Assembly: GCA_023374045.1 (NCBI GenBank)
Contig: CM041783.1
Span: 124,435,503-124,499,502, forward strand
Source of the DNA: Limonium bicolor
Lineage: Eukaryota > Streptophyta > Magnoliopsida > Caryophyllales > Plumbaginaceae
Length of the DNA stretch: 64,000 bases
Direction of reading: 5' to 3'
Shown: in pieces, positions 34,498-46,127 of the stretch
How positions within the stretch are numbered: the stretch's first letter is position 1
Layout: each line of letters opens with the position of its first letter
Notes under the pieces: generated by a model
Seen by the model: only the letters and a program-made list of their open reading frames with translations
The model's database searches: none
Told to the model about the DNA's origin: nothing
Made by a program: the position numbers and the translations under genes

Positions 34498-35208
34498 TAC
34501 ATAGAATAGAAACAGAGCCGTAATCCATCACAATTCACCACCAAAATCAGCCAAACTTTGCAGAATACAAAATCAGTACCCATGGGGGTTTTTAAACAAA
34601 AATCCATTGCAATTCAACAGAGAAAATGCACAAAAAAACACAATTAATAAATCAGAAACATAAACCGAAAACTGCACCCCATGGGTGAGTAAACAACCCG
34701 ATTCCATCCCCCACTTACCTTAATTCGAAAAGCAGAATCTGTCCAGATGACGCCAACCGCAAAACGCATAAACCACAGGCAGAAGGGGAGCGAAACCACG
34801 CTGAATTCAGCAGCAAAAGTAACCCAAAATCAAAAAATGCACTTCTCAAATCAGCAACGAACAACCACCGAACTTACAACAATACGAACCTGAAGTGCCG
34901 TAGAAGAATATCCAAGTAGCAGGAGGAGAGCGAGCAAAACGCAGCCACAATCCACACCAAAATCAGAGACAAGTCTGGGAGAAGAGGAGAAGTCAAGAGC
35001 GATCTCGAAACGAAGGAAATAGAAAATTGTCGACAACGCTTAACTGAAAGGGAATTAAAGGAATTCCTTTCCTTATTTACTTACTAAATTAGTAGAGGGA
35101 TAAGGACCACTTTGTCCTTGTCTTTTAATTAAATGCACATAATAAAACTCATTAAACGCAATCCAGCATAAGAGAAGTAAAAAAAAAAAACAAAACCAGG
35201 TTATTACA
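34498..35208 (-). mobile_element. Tekay-type chromovirus 3' LTR, part 2
   Basis: Begins with the TSD copy TACAT (34498-34502) and continues the LTR interrupted at 24080. It ends at TTATTACA (35208), which on the minus strand is the LTR start TGTAATAACC. No coding capacity; frames here are shadows. Confidence 0.8.
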
Positions 35209-35224
35209 TCATTCCCCTTTTAAT
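35209..35224 (-). promoter_or_regulatory. Chromovirus polypurine tract
   Basis: Minus strand ATTAAAAGGGGAATGA directly before the LTR start TGTAATAACC. Confidence 0.7.
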
Positions 35225-35254
35225 AGGAATTTCCTTGAAATTCGACATACCTCA

Positions 35255-36749
35255 CTACTTGAAGAGGGAAGAGAACTTCGCACGCAATTCCTCCTCGAGT
35301 TCCCAAGTCTCCTAGCACTCAGACTGATCAAACCACTGGACCTTAACCATAGTCAGTGTCTTACTACGAAATCGGCGAATGTCACGAGCTAAAATACGCA
35401 CCGGCACTACTTCACAGCTGAAATCCCCGCGAAGTCGTAGCTGCCATAATCTATCACATGGTTAGGGTTGTGCAGATACTTCCTAAGCATCGACACATGG
35501 AACACGTCATGGACACCCGCCAAAGCTGGTGGCAAAGCCAACCTATAGGCCACAGGGCCAACCCTTTCAAGCACCTCAAATGGACCCACAAATCGAGGAC
35601 TGAGCTTGCCTCTCTTACCAAAATGCACCACACCTCGAACTGGAGAAATCTTCAGATAGACATGATCTCCAACTTGAAACTCAAGCGGACGGCGTCTCTG
35701 ATCTGCATAACTCTTCTGTCGGCTCTGGGCAACCCACAGACGCTCTATAATAGTCTGATCTTATCCATATCCCCTCAACTAACTCTGGCCCCATTATCAC
35801 GCTCTCCTTTAGATTATCCCAATAAATAGGAGATCTGCAACGCCAACCATAAAGCGCCAAAAAAGGGGCCATCCCAATACTCGCCTGGAAACTATTATTA
35901 TATGCAAACTCAATCAGTGTGACGTGCTGATCCCAACTGCCACCGAAATCCAGCATACATGCCCTTCTCATATCCTCTAGGATCTGATTAGTCCTCTCTG
36001 ACTAACCGTTAGTCTGAGGATGATACGCAGAGCTGAATGCTAAATTCATACCCAAAGCCTTATGAAGGCTTCGGCGGAAGCGGGACACGAATCTTGGATC
36101 TCTGTCATAAAATATGGTCGATGGCACCCCGTGCAATCTCACAATCTCGTCCATATAAAGTCGAGCAAGGCGCTCAAGGATAAAGGTTTTCCTAACTGGC
36201 AGAAAATGGGCTTACTTCGTCAATCTATCAACGATCACCCATAGCGCATCAAAACCTGAAGACGTCCTAGGCAATCCAATAATGAAGTCCATCCCTACAC
36301 TCTCCCACTTTCACTCAGGAACGGGAAGGGGCTGCAGAAGACCAGCAGGCTGCTGGTGCCCAGCCTTCACCTTCTGACAGGTCTGGCCACGAGCTACAAA
36401 ATCTGAAATCTCGTGTTTCATATTCGACCACTAGAATGACTCTCTGAGGCCCCGGTACATCTTCACACACTCCTGGATTACCGAATGAGGAGCTCCATGT
36501 GCCTCCTGCATAATCTCACGACGAAGGACCGCATCATTGGGCACACAAACTATGCTTCTGTAGCGCAGACAACCATCATCAAATACTAAGAAGTCCGACT
36601 CCTGATCATCTGACAACCTCTCTCAGATCCTGCATAACTCTACATCTGCCAACTGACCAGCCCTGATCCGATCTGTCAAATCGACTACACCTATAGAGCA
36701 GCTATCATCCCAGCACTATCAGAACAAACGACCCAAACTCCCATACGCT
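35255..36749 (-). pseudogene. Tekay chromovirus integrase and chromodomain (broken)
   Basis: Minus strand. The integrase would insert the element and the C-terminal chromodomain would steer it to heterochromatin. Seen in order: HGAPHSVIQECVKMYRGLRE at the zinc-binding end (about 36430-36510, with the histidine region partly altered), a broken core, SWDQHVTLIEFAYNNSF and GMAPFLALYGWRCRSP (35790-35940), and SPRFVGPFEVLERVGPVAYRL with FHVSMLRKY (35460-35600), which is diagnostic of Tekay/Del. The chromodomain follows with VQWFDQSEC, a TAG at 35312-35314, then ETWELEEEL and a final stop at 35255. Further stops include one just before the catalytic Glu (near 36004) and one in the PVPE/KWE segment near 36315. 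Many look like C-to-T or G-to-A changes. Confidence 0.85.
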
Positions 36750-38569
36750 GAAGCTCTAATGCCGACCCCTGAATCCAAAAAATGAACAAGCAAGACCTGA
36801 CGCACCTCTACGGCTCAAGGCGTCTACCACCACATTCGCCCTACTAGGATGGTTGAGGATCTCTAAGTCATAATCATGCAACAACTCCAACCATCTCCTC
36901 TGTCTCAAGTTCAGCTCCTTCTGCGTGAACAAATACTTAAGACTCTTATGACACGTGTCGACCTTACACGTCGCGCCATAAAGGTAATGCCTCCAAATCT
37001 TCAGAACAAAGACCACAACCGCCAACTCTAAATCATGGGTTGGGTGATTCTTCTGATATGACTTAAGCTGACGAGAGTCATAAGCCTCTACCATACCCTG
37101 TTGCATCAGAACATAACCCAACCTCGATGAGAAGCATCACAGAAAATCTCAAATTCGTCTGTCCTTGAAGGCAACACTAGAACTTGAGCTGTAGTCAACC
37201 TCCTCTTAAGCTCCTGAAAGCTCTCCTCACACGCCTCGCTCCACTCATACTTGACATCCTTCCTAAGAAGGCGAGTCAAGGGAGACACAATCTTGAAGAA
37301 ACCCTCCACAAACTTCCTATAATAACCAGCCAGACCTAGGAAGCTACGCACCTCAGACACACTAGTGGGTCTCGCCCACTCCGTAACTGATCTTCTCCGG
37401 ATCAACAGAAATACCATCCCTCAAGACCACATGACCAAGGAAGACCACTCTATCAAGCCAGAACTCGCTCGTACTTCTTCAGCTTGGCGTACAACTCGCT
37501 CTCCCTCAAGGTCCGGAGCACAAATCTTAGATGCTCCTCATGCTTCTCAGCACTCTTGGAATACACCAAGATATCGTCAATAAAGACAACCACGAAAGAA
37601 TCTAAAAAAGGTTTAAGACTCTGTTAATCATATCCATGAAGAACAAGGGGCATTAGTCAAGCCTAAAGGCATGACCAAGAACTCATAATGCCCATAACGC
37701 GTCCTGAAGGCGACTTAGGCACATCCTCTGCCTTAATCCTCAGATGATGGTACCCAGAACAGAGATCTATTCGAAAACTTAGTCGCTCCAACAAGCTAGT
37801 CGAAAAGGTCATCAATACGGGGAATGGATATCTGTTCTGGATGGTACCTTATTTAGCTCATGATAGTCAATGCACAACCGAAAGGTGTCATCCTTCTTCT
37901 TCATGAACAACACATGCGCTCCCTAAGGAGACACATTAGGGCGAATGAAGCCCTTATCCAGAAGATCCTGCAGCTGAACCTTCAACTCTTTCAAATCTGC
38001 CGGACTCATGCGGTAGAGGGCCTTAGAAATAGGCTGAGTCCCCAGCGCTAACTTGATCAAGAAGTCCACCTCACGATCTGGTGGTAGTCCTGGCACATCG
38101 TCCTGGAAGACCTCAGGAAACTCACATACTACAGGGATGTCCTCCAGGGATCCCTCTCCAACCTCAGGCACATAATAGAGAAAACCCTGGCAGCCCTTCC
38201 TCAATAACCTAGCTGCCTGCATCCCTGACACTAACACTAGCCACACGGAACAAAATTCCCAACGAATGCAAAGCGGGTCTCACATGGCCTTCAAATACAA
38301 CTCTCCTAGCTGCACATTCTATGTGGGCATGGTGCTCTGCTAGCCAATCCATGCCCAAAATAACATCAAAACAAGACATTCACATCGGGATCAAATCAGA
38401 AAGCAAAGTCCTACCCAAAACTACCACATGACAAGACTTGCAGAGAGCTAAGCACACAAGAAGGCACACCACTCAAAGGACTAGATATACACAACTCTTC
38501 AGCTCTAGGCACAGTAGAATAACCGAGACTACCCATAAAATCAGCAGACACGAAGGAGTGGGTAGCTCC
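36750..38569 (-). pseudogene. Tekay chromovirus protease-end, RT and RNase H (broken)
   Basis: Minus strand. The RT region starts with LPPDREVDFLIKLALGTQPI and ends PADLKELKVQLQDLLDKGFI (37923-38120); the catalytic FIDDILVYS is readable at about 37565-37584 but in a separate phase. The connection [20 protein letters not shown] (about 37330-37380) leads to RNase H: FEIFCDAS (about 37135-37160), [19 protein letters not shown] and [20 protein letters not shown] (about 36900-36960). The usual TDH at this point reads TCH, so one catalytic Asp is lost. Several frameshifts and stops separate the parts. Confidence 0.85.
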
Positions 38570-39682
38570 TTAATCAAACAGACAACATAGTGGCTGAGAA
38601 GAGATATGTAGAATACCTGAGACCACACGGTCTGAAGCTCGCTCACGCTCACCAGCCATCGCGTAGACTCGAGCCTGGGTCTGGGGCTTCTTCTGGTCGG
38701 TCTTCTGCTTAGACCCTGAACCGGCGCCTCTGCCCTCTGAACTGCCACTGCCACCTCTAGCCTGTGGATAGTGGGCGATGCAGTGATCCATGGAGCCACA
38801 CTTAAAGCATGCTCCGGTCTTCTTGTAGCACTCTCGTCCCGGATGAAATCGGGCACAATCAGGACACTTCGCCACCGCTGGCAATGAAGAAGAAGAAACT
38901 CCACGGTCTCCTCTAAAGTTCTTCTACGAAGAAGACTGCTCATGCCTCTCAGGCTCCTGAGCTCTGCCCTTCCTCATCTGCTCCTTGCCCTTATCGGCCT
39001 CTGGTCCCTCTTCTCATACCGCTGCCTCGCCTGCAGCTCAGTCTCAACCATCAACACTACGTCAACCACATCTCAAAACATCTTGTGGCAGAAGGGTGCC
39101 ACAACAGCTCCAATCTCGGCCCTCAGCCCGACCTCAAAATTCCTTGCCTTCCGGTTCTCATCCGGCTCAGGCACAAACTTCGACAAGGAAATAAGCATAC
39201 ACACGTAATCATCCACTGGCATCTCCTTAGTCTGGCGGAGTCTCCCATACGCAATAATCTTCTGATCACGGAAGACGTCTGGGTAGAACTGCTGATTAAA
39301 GCAAGCTCTAAACTGATCCCATGACCAAGGGTGGGGGTACTTCCCCAACTGACTTCCACCACTCCTTCGCCTCCGCCTGCAACTTGAAGGTGGCAAAGCC
39401 CACCTTCTGCTCCTCACAGCCCATGACCCTCAGCAAGTCCTCTATGGTTGTGATCCAATGACTCGCCTCTTGCATCACCACTGGCATCGAAAGAAGGCGG
39501 CTTCAGCTTCAGGAACTTCTAAAGCGCCTTCACATTACTGCCCCCCAACTACCAGCTCCAGCTGCTGGTGTAGTGGTACCCATGGTCTGGAGCACCTGGG
39601 TCACCACCTGCTTAACAATCGCAGCGACGTCTCCCTGTGGAGCCTCCCCAGAAGTGCTTCTCACTGAACGTCAGGGTGGCAT
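38570..39682 (-). pseudogene. gag: Tekay chromovirus gag and protease start (broken)
   Basis: Minus strand. A start codon at 39680-39682 reads MPP followed at once by TGA where the family has Arg, then continues RSVRSTSGEAP; a CGA-to-TGA change fits. The capsid part includes QFYPDVFRDQKIIAYGRLRQ, LSKFVPEP and ARNFEVGLRAEIG (39080-39300). The nucleocapsid part has CPDCARFHPGRECYKKTGAC and a zinc knuckle CFKCGSMDHCIAHY (38770-38830), whose last Cys is Tyr. The frame ends with TAA at 38570-38572 exactly inside the protease active site (Asp-stop-Gly-Ala-Thr-His), where Asp-Ser-Gly is expected. Confidence 0.85.
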
Positions 39683-39792
39683 GCTGAGGAACAAACACCA
39701 AAATTCATCTAAAACCATCAAACACCCACAAAGAAGTTATCTCATACATTCAGACATGCAAATAGATCCCACAATCACCTGAGAAAGCCAAA

Positions 39793-39808
39793 CCTGGCTT
39801 TGATACCA
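39793..39808 (-). promoter_or_regulatory. Primer-binding site, initiator tRNA-Met type
   Basis: Minus strand TGGTATCAAAGCCAGG, five bases inside the 5' LTR edge at 39814. It matches the TGGTATCAGAGC start used by plant chromoviruses with one difference, and fixes the element as reading right to left. Confidence 0.8.
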
Positions 39809-39813
39809 TTAAA

Positions 39814-40139
39814 TGTAACGACCTCAAAACCGGCGTAGGAGTTAGGGCGTAACACGCCGTGTGTCTATTACCTAACAACGCAAGGCTCTAACGCATATGA
39901 TCTCAAACCCAAATCTAAGTACCTGTATTAATAAGAAAAGAGTTTACAATATCCGAAATGCCAAAGTGAAAGTAATACAAGAAAGGGCCCGTAAGCTACA
40001 TAATGTCACAGTCTAATGCGCAAAGTCAAATACAAAGTCTGAATGTAAACACAAATATGAAACTGAACCCGTAGAGAGAGAAGAAGTTCTCCAGCAATCA
40101 ATTTGCATATGTAAATAAAGGGGTGAGCTCAACTAGCCC
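39814..40139 (-). mobile_element. Tekay chromovirus 5' LTR, inner part
   Basis: Starts TGTAACGACCTC (plus strand), the complement of the LTR 3' end. Interrupted by the solo LTR at 40140; the last five bases AGCCC are the target duplication. Continues at 44122. Confidence 0.85.
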
Positions 40140-41031
40140 TGAAATACCCCGTAATTAAAAACAGTGATTAATTAGGCTAATTATATTTTAAAGGCTTAAT
40201 TACACTTAAATAATACGAGGGAACAAATCCCGAAGAAAACGGACCTTTAAAATGGGTTAAAAACATAAACGAACCTTAAAGCGCGTTTTTCGAGGAAACC
40301 GAGAAAACGCGACTTTAAGCGGGTCAAATAGACTCGTAACAGTTTTGGTCAACTAAATAATCATTAATAAATATTAGTGGAGCTTTAGAACCAATAAAAT
40401 TAATTAAACGAGAAAATTCCGGAAAACGGGTACCGGTTAGTAAAAACTATAACAACCGGGAAGTTGTGGGGTGAGAATGCAAATAAACAAAGTTAGTGTG
40501 TCCACCTTGCAAATAAAAAGTAAAAATCTGTGTGTGTGTGTGTGGGATCCGATTTACCCCTCCCTCTCACACTCACCTAACACTCCCTTATTTACTAAAA
40601 GACAAGGGAAATAAGTAAAAGAAAACACACTCTCTCTCCTACTCTACTCCCCCTCTTCCTCTCACGCATCCCCCTCCCTCTCTTTCTCTATTCTCTTCTT
40701 CCCTGCGATGACAATGGAGATTTGAAGAAAACCCCCACAAACCTCACCTTCTCTCCATTGTTGTGCCTTCATCCTTTGTCCAAAAATTATAAAAACCATA
40801 CCATTGGAATCCCCTTGCAAAGGAGAACATTTTCATCCTTTCAAAAATCCAAAAGCTCAACTTTCGTTTTTATGGGTATTCTCCATTTGAAGATTCAAGT
40901 CCACCATTAGAAGCACCTTCACCTCCTTATCATCTTGAGGTAAAAAGAATTTCGAAAATCTATCATTTCTAGCCCTTGTTGCATTATAAGAATTTCCATG
41001 TTTTTGAACTCTTGGTTCTTCTTCCCTCCAG

Positions 41032-41104
41032 CCGATTTTGGCTTCTTATTTGGGCTAGGAATCTTGTCTCTTGCTAGTCAAGAACTCCATTCACCCATTG
41101 GAAG
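41032..41104 (+). other. Candidate mini-exon in solo LTR
   Basis: Preceded by a pyrimidine-rich CTTCCCTCCAG and followed by GAAG|GTAATAG. Donor-like sites also follow 40939 (TTGAG|GTAAA) and 41286 (ACAAG|GTAAA), giving spacings of about 165 and 182 bases as in the related LTRs. Confidence 0.4.
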
Positions 41105-42045
41105 GTAATAGCTTTTCTTAAACCCTAAAACTATGCTTTAAGCTTTAGGTTGATTAAGGGTGGAATTTGAATGGTGTTGTGTATTTGGTATGGGCTGTAG
41201 CACTTGTGTGTGTGAATCTCATTGGGACGAGAACAAAGGAGAAAAGGAAGAGGAAGGAAAAGAAAGAAAGAAAACTGAAAGAACAAGGTAAAGTCTCTTA
41301 CCTTGGACTAGTTGGTATTGAGTATTGTAACAGTTTTTGGAGTAGTAAAATGAGTAATAAATTGAGTAATGAGTAGTAAGTATATTGTAGTATGAGGAGG
41401 AATGATGTTGTAACAGTTTTGAAGTTTTTAAATGAGTTTTAAAAGCTTGGGAAAACATTGGGTATTGATTGAGTATGTAGGAATTTTTTTTGTTGTAGTT
41501 AGTATGTGAGTATAGTGTATTGTATAAACAGGTTGTGAGAATGTGAAGTTGTGAGCTGAAATAGTATGTGAGCAAAGTAAGAATTATAGGGGAGACTATG
41601 TCAAATTTTGTGTAGGAATGAGAGGACTTAAGTTGTTTAAGAAGAGGAAGTATTTGGAGAGTTTAAAAGGAGTGTTTAGTGTCTTGAAACAGATTTTGAA
41701 TGAGTTTGTAAATGGGATGAAACTAGAGTGTAAGGTAATGTATTTTGGAATGCTAGGAGTAGCATTAGTTGAGGGAGCAATGGAGGATAGAAGTTTGAAT
41801 AAAAATCTGTAGCATAAGAAGAGGAAACAAAATCTGTAGCAAAGGGAGAATGAAAACTGATGCAAGTGTTGGGAAGAAATGAGGAAATTTGGTGTAAGTT
41901 GTGTAGGAATTGAGTAGTAAGTTTGGAGAATGAATTAAGGTGAGTTAGAGCATCTAAATGAGTGGTAAACATGTAGGGAAGTATTGGTGAAGATTGGGGA
42001 AACAATGGGTAAAGAAAACACCCAAAAACAGATTTTAAAACTGAA

Positions 42046-42450
42046 GTACTGGGCCGGACCGACCTTAGGACCGAACTTGCAAGGTCGGTCGAGCCCAGAT
42101 TTACAAGACGGGAAACCTTCTGGAATCGACCGACCTTGCGACCGGACTTGCAAGTTCGGTCGGACCAGAAAATTCCCCCGTCAGAAACCTTCTGGAATGG
42201 ACCGAACTTGCGACCGGACTTGCAAGTTCGGTCGGCCAGAAAAATTTCCGTAATGCAAGCTACTGGAATGGACCGACCTTGCGACCGGACTTGCAAGTCG
42301 GTCGGGCCAAAATTTTCACATACGAAACTTACTGGAATGGACCGACCTTGGGACCGGACTTGCAAGGTCGGTCGGCCCTGGAATTTTCACACGATGTAGC
42401 CTACTGACTTGGACCGAACTTGCGACCGGACTTGCAAGTTCGGTCGGGTC
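42046..42450. repeat. GACCGG hairpin array, six units of ~71 bp
   Basis: Each unit has a hairpin and a spacer. Best example: ACCGAACTTGC (42201-42211) with GCAAGTTCGGT (42222-42232), 11 bp, loop GACCGGACTT. Other units have CCGACCTTGC or CCGAACTTGC stems. Spacers contain CTTCTGGAATGGA or TACTGGAATGGA. The core is GACCGG where the arrays at 23.7 and 54.6 kb have GTCCGG. Confidence 0.85.
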
Positions 42451-44121
42451 AAAACAAAAAAAATGTTTTATTATATGATTATAATTATCATATGTATATA
42501 TATATGCCTATACAAATTAAGCATATATATGTAATACACCATTAATGAATAATGGTAAGAAGGTAAGTAAATGAGTAAGGAAGCAAGTTTAAGGAGTAAG
42601 AAGGAAAAGAATGGTTTTATAACCAAGTGTGAATGTAAAGGAGTAGTAAGAATACATTAGGAGTACTAATGGAAGAGTAAGTTAGTATTGATCATACAAC
42701 TTCATGTATGTATAGGAATCGAATAGTTGCACGTTGAAGGAACCCGGTAGTGAGAAAACGACGGTGTACGGTATGATTTCTTCATGCCCTGTATCCTAAC
42801 TTGGTTACCCCGATTTGTGTGCTTATGTGATCACCAATAAGATAAATGCACGAATCGGACTTATATTGCACTTAACTGTGTTTGAACTATTTTGTTCTTG
42901 ATGAATCTTCTTGAACATTTAGTTTGTATAATTCATGAAATGTGGGAATGGAAATGAAGTGTATGTGTAAGTATGAGTACTTGTGTATTGTATGTATGTA
43001 TGGAAGGAAAGTATGGACTCCTACTAATTCCTAACAATCTAACTCTCCTAACATGAGTAATGAGTAAAATGGAATGAGTAGAAGCCCGATATAGTTTCGG
43101 CCACGCGTGAGGATAAGGAGACACAAGAGGTTGGATCCAATCCTGGCTATAATCTTTTCCTTGGACCAATCCCCTTTAATGGGTAGCATCCTGGATTAGT
43201 GGGCCACCCTAAAGCCCGGTGGTGGGATGTAGTAATCCCTGCCCGAGGTCATACCGACTTAACTGGAAGTAAAGTATGCAAGAAGTAAGTATTGTATTTG
43301 TATTGGTCTTGACTATTGTAAGTCATTGACCCGGAGTAAAAGAGTATTGAACACCCGATTAACCCGGGTGTAATGAGGCTAACAAGACCTTGTATGTAGT
43401 GGAGAATTGTATCTCCGTAATGCGGTGAGTATGGGTAAGTATAAATGGTTGACTTGAACTGTCTTCCTTGTATGTATTGTATGTATGTATGCTTTGTGAA
43501 ATGAATGTATTGAATTGTATTGTATAAAGCATGTATGTATGTATGAATGAAACGAACCGCATGTACTCGACCAATTAGTTGGCGTACCCTTGCTAGTACG
43601 CGGGGTATGCGGTTATCATATGCAGCGTAAGCTGACCCCCTAGGGGGAATATTTTTACTCCAAAGGTACCCGCGAGGCGTGATGGTAGAGTAAGGACGGG
43701 ATGTAATTCTTTTTGGTAGTTAGTAGGATTGGAACGGTGTACCGAGTTGTACACGGCTAAGGCCTTTTGTGTAGCCGGTGTACCATGTGGTACACCTTTT
43801 TGGATATTGAATCATGATTGGTTAGGAAGAGTAGTTGTGTAAACTCTTAATTTTTGGGAAGTAATATTGGAATGTAATTCGTACACTTTAGATACTCGGT
43901 AATCAAATGTAAGTTAAGTATTTGGTATTGTAAAGTAAGTAGTATGTATTTGGTTCATTCTAATCGTCAGACCGATACAGTAAGTAGTAGTAGCCTTGTT
44001 AGCCTTGGATGGCTAACGGCGTTGTATCACCCGCCGGGAGTAAGTAAGTATTCCGCTGCGAGTAAGGTAATTATGGGAACGATTAGAGGATAATGGAAGG
44101 ATTAGCGGTTGGGGTGTTACA

Positions 44122-44811
44122 AGCCCAACAAGCAGAAGACTTCCTCAAGGAAGCCTACTCAAAATAGAAGTCAGAAGTTACATAAATCAGAGGGAAGCAT
44201 ATGTTACTTTGCAAAGAGACGAAACAGAAGCAGAACGGATTCCAAATCAGAGCAGAATATCACATCGAAACATTGGCCGGACTTTCAGAAATAGAATCAC
44301 ACTGTGGGACGCTAAAAACCCGCTAACACAGCAGAAGGACACACACTAATGTCCTATGGATCCGAAGATCCCATATCAGAAGTCGTAGAGACAACTAACG
44401 GACCCGTCGATCACTAAACGTCCTAAGGGATACCCTAAGGAACTTAAACAGAAGGAATTCCTGCGCAGCATGCTACGGGACAGCCCGACCCGACTATCCA
44501 AGGCTTAGAAGCTTAGTAACTAGGTCCCAAAACCATTTAGCCAAAATAACAGGTCAAAGGTGCTTAAATAAGCATAACACATGTATAAAAGTCTTATTCA
44601 CACTTAGGGGATTCAAACCCTGCAAACAGAAGTCAAAACGGAGCTCAAACGAGCAAAATAGTCAAAACAGAAGAGGTGTCCGGACATCTGTCCGACCTTG
44701 CATGTCCGGACACAATGCGAAACGAAAACAGAGAGGCTTCCGGACTTGCGTCCAAACTTGCAAGTCCGAACAGAAATCCAAAATTTAACTTACAGAAACG
44801 TCAGGACATGT
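44122..44811 (-). mobile_element. Tekay chromovirus 5' LTR, outer part
   Basis: Resumes with AGCCCAACAAGCAGAAGACTTCC and parallels 23191-23850. It stops at 44811 inside the hairpin array, where another element (44812) inserted; the remainder of the LTR is not found with confidence in the window. A plus-strand TATAAAAG at about 44584-44591 is on the opposite strand to the element. Confidence 0.85.
44677..44811. repeat. Truncated hairpin array in chromovirus 5' LTR
   Basis: Two units corresponding to 23710-23800: GTCCGGACAT with ATGTCCGGAC (about 44678-44710) and CGGACTTGC with GCAAGTCCG (about 44741-44770, loop GTCCAAACTT). A third begins TCAGGACATG and is cut by the next element. Confidence 0.75.
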
Positions 44812-45438
44812 TGAAATACCCCAAACTTAAAAACGGTGATTAAATAATTATAATATGGTATTTGAGGGCCTAATAGTGCCTTAAGAATTTTGGTGAAGAA
44901 AATAAAGCCAAAAAAAAGAGAAAACGCTTAAAAAGCGAAAAACACAAAAATGAGTGTTACGTGACCATAGGAGGAATACGACCTCGACAAGGGTCTTAGA
45001 TGGATTTCCAAGGCTTAATAATGCCTAAGTAATATATGGGAACAATTCCCGAAGAAAACGGATCCATAAAAGGAATTAAAAACGCTAATAAAGCTTTAGC
45101 GCACGTTTTTCGAGAAAACCCGAAAACGTGACTTTGAGTGGTCAAATGGACCCGTAAAAATTATAAGTCAACCAAATAACTATAATGAAACATTAATGGA
45201 AGCTTAAGAACCATTAAAATTAAAGAAACGAGAAAAAATCCAGAAAACGGGCCCGGTTAGTGAATAGTGCTAAAACCAGGTAAATTAATGAGTGTTTTCT
45301 GTAAAAGATGAAAAACGCTCCAGCTCATAAGTATAAGTGGGGGCTGGTTTTTAAAATTAAAATCAGCTCACACACACACACACACACACCTAGCTAGCTA
45401 GAAAAGGAAAGAAGAAGAAACTAGAAAAAGTGAAAAAG

Positions 45439-45446
45439 TATAAAAA
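45439..45446 (+). promoter_or_regulatory. TATA box of giant LTR
   Basis: TATAAAAA followed about 15-30 bases later by a CT-rich run (CCCTCTCTCTCC), a typical plant retrotransposon promoter layout. It lies 320 bases upstream of the first donor-like site (after 45768). Confidence 0.5.
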
Positions 45447-45767
45447 CACTTTTCCCTCTCTCTCCTCCCTCATTTCTCTTTTCCCTCCTCTCTTTCCTTC
45501 TTCTTTCTCCTCCAGCCGATTTTCCCCCCATCTCTGGACTGGAACGTTTTTGCAAGCCCCATCCATGGCTTCTCCTCTTTCTCTTCAAGCCCAAGCTACA
45601 CCAAGGCTCCAAATGCAAAATAAATTACATATTTGAACTCCCCTCACCAAGCTCTACATTTCTCTCTTTTCAAAATCCAAAAATGGCGAAGTTCATCTCC
45701 ATGGGTGTTGGTCATTTGAAGAGAAAATTACATATTCTTGAAGCTTGGAGCCCCCTCTTTCATTTAA

Positions 45768-46127
45768 GGTAAGAAAATCCAAGAAAGACTCACCTTTCCT
45801 TCATTTCTTGGTGTGGCCAATTTTTGCCCCATTTTAATACCTTGTTTTCCTTCCTTGCTTGAGCTATTCTCCAAGTCTCCAATGGTGGGTTGGAGCTCCC
45901 CTTTCGATTCATGGAAAAAAACCCATTTCTAGGGCTTCCAAGGTAATTACCAACCTTAGTACCTTAAGCATGTTAATTAAGGAGTTAAGTGTTTTACTTA
46001 AACTCATTCCTTTTATTGAATGTTGGGTTGGAGTTGGGCAACTACATTACCTTGACCGATTTTGCATCAAGATGAGTGGAGAAGAGGAGATGAGAAATGA
46101 AAAAGGGAGAACTTTAGAATTGAAGGT
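45768..46127 (+). other. Donor ladder in giant LTR
   Basis: AAG|GTAAG after 45768, AAG|GTAAT after 45942 and AAG|GTAAT after 46125, spaced 174 and 183 bases. The layout parallels 40939/41104/41286 and 56005/56171/56365. Confidence 0.4.

Larger units (their letters stand above)
40140..44121 (+). mobile_element. Solo LTR, 3982 bp, TSD AGCCC
   Basis: TGAAATACCCCG at the start and GGTTGGGGTGTTACA at the end, flanked by AGCCC at 40135-40139 and 44122-44126. The flanking chromovirus LTR is continuous when it is removed (compare 23180-23200). No internal region or second LTR, so it is a solo LTR. It carries a GT microsatellite (about 40531-40543), an exon-like ladder (40.9-41.3 kb), a hairpin array (42046-42450), TATG repeats (about 43470-43550) and the conserved 3' block (CGGCGTTGTATCACCCG near 44017, CCGCTGCG near 44052). 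Confidence 0.9.

Noticed and set aside
42046..42450. Regularly spaced palindromic repeats, CRISPR-like at first sight
   Set aside because: Plant nuclear DNA; the spacers are themselves repeated and there are no cas genes. It is an LTR tandem array.
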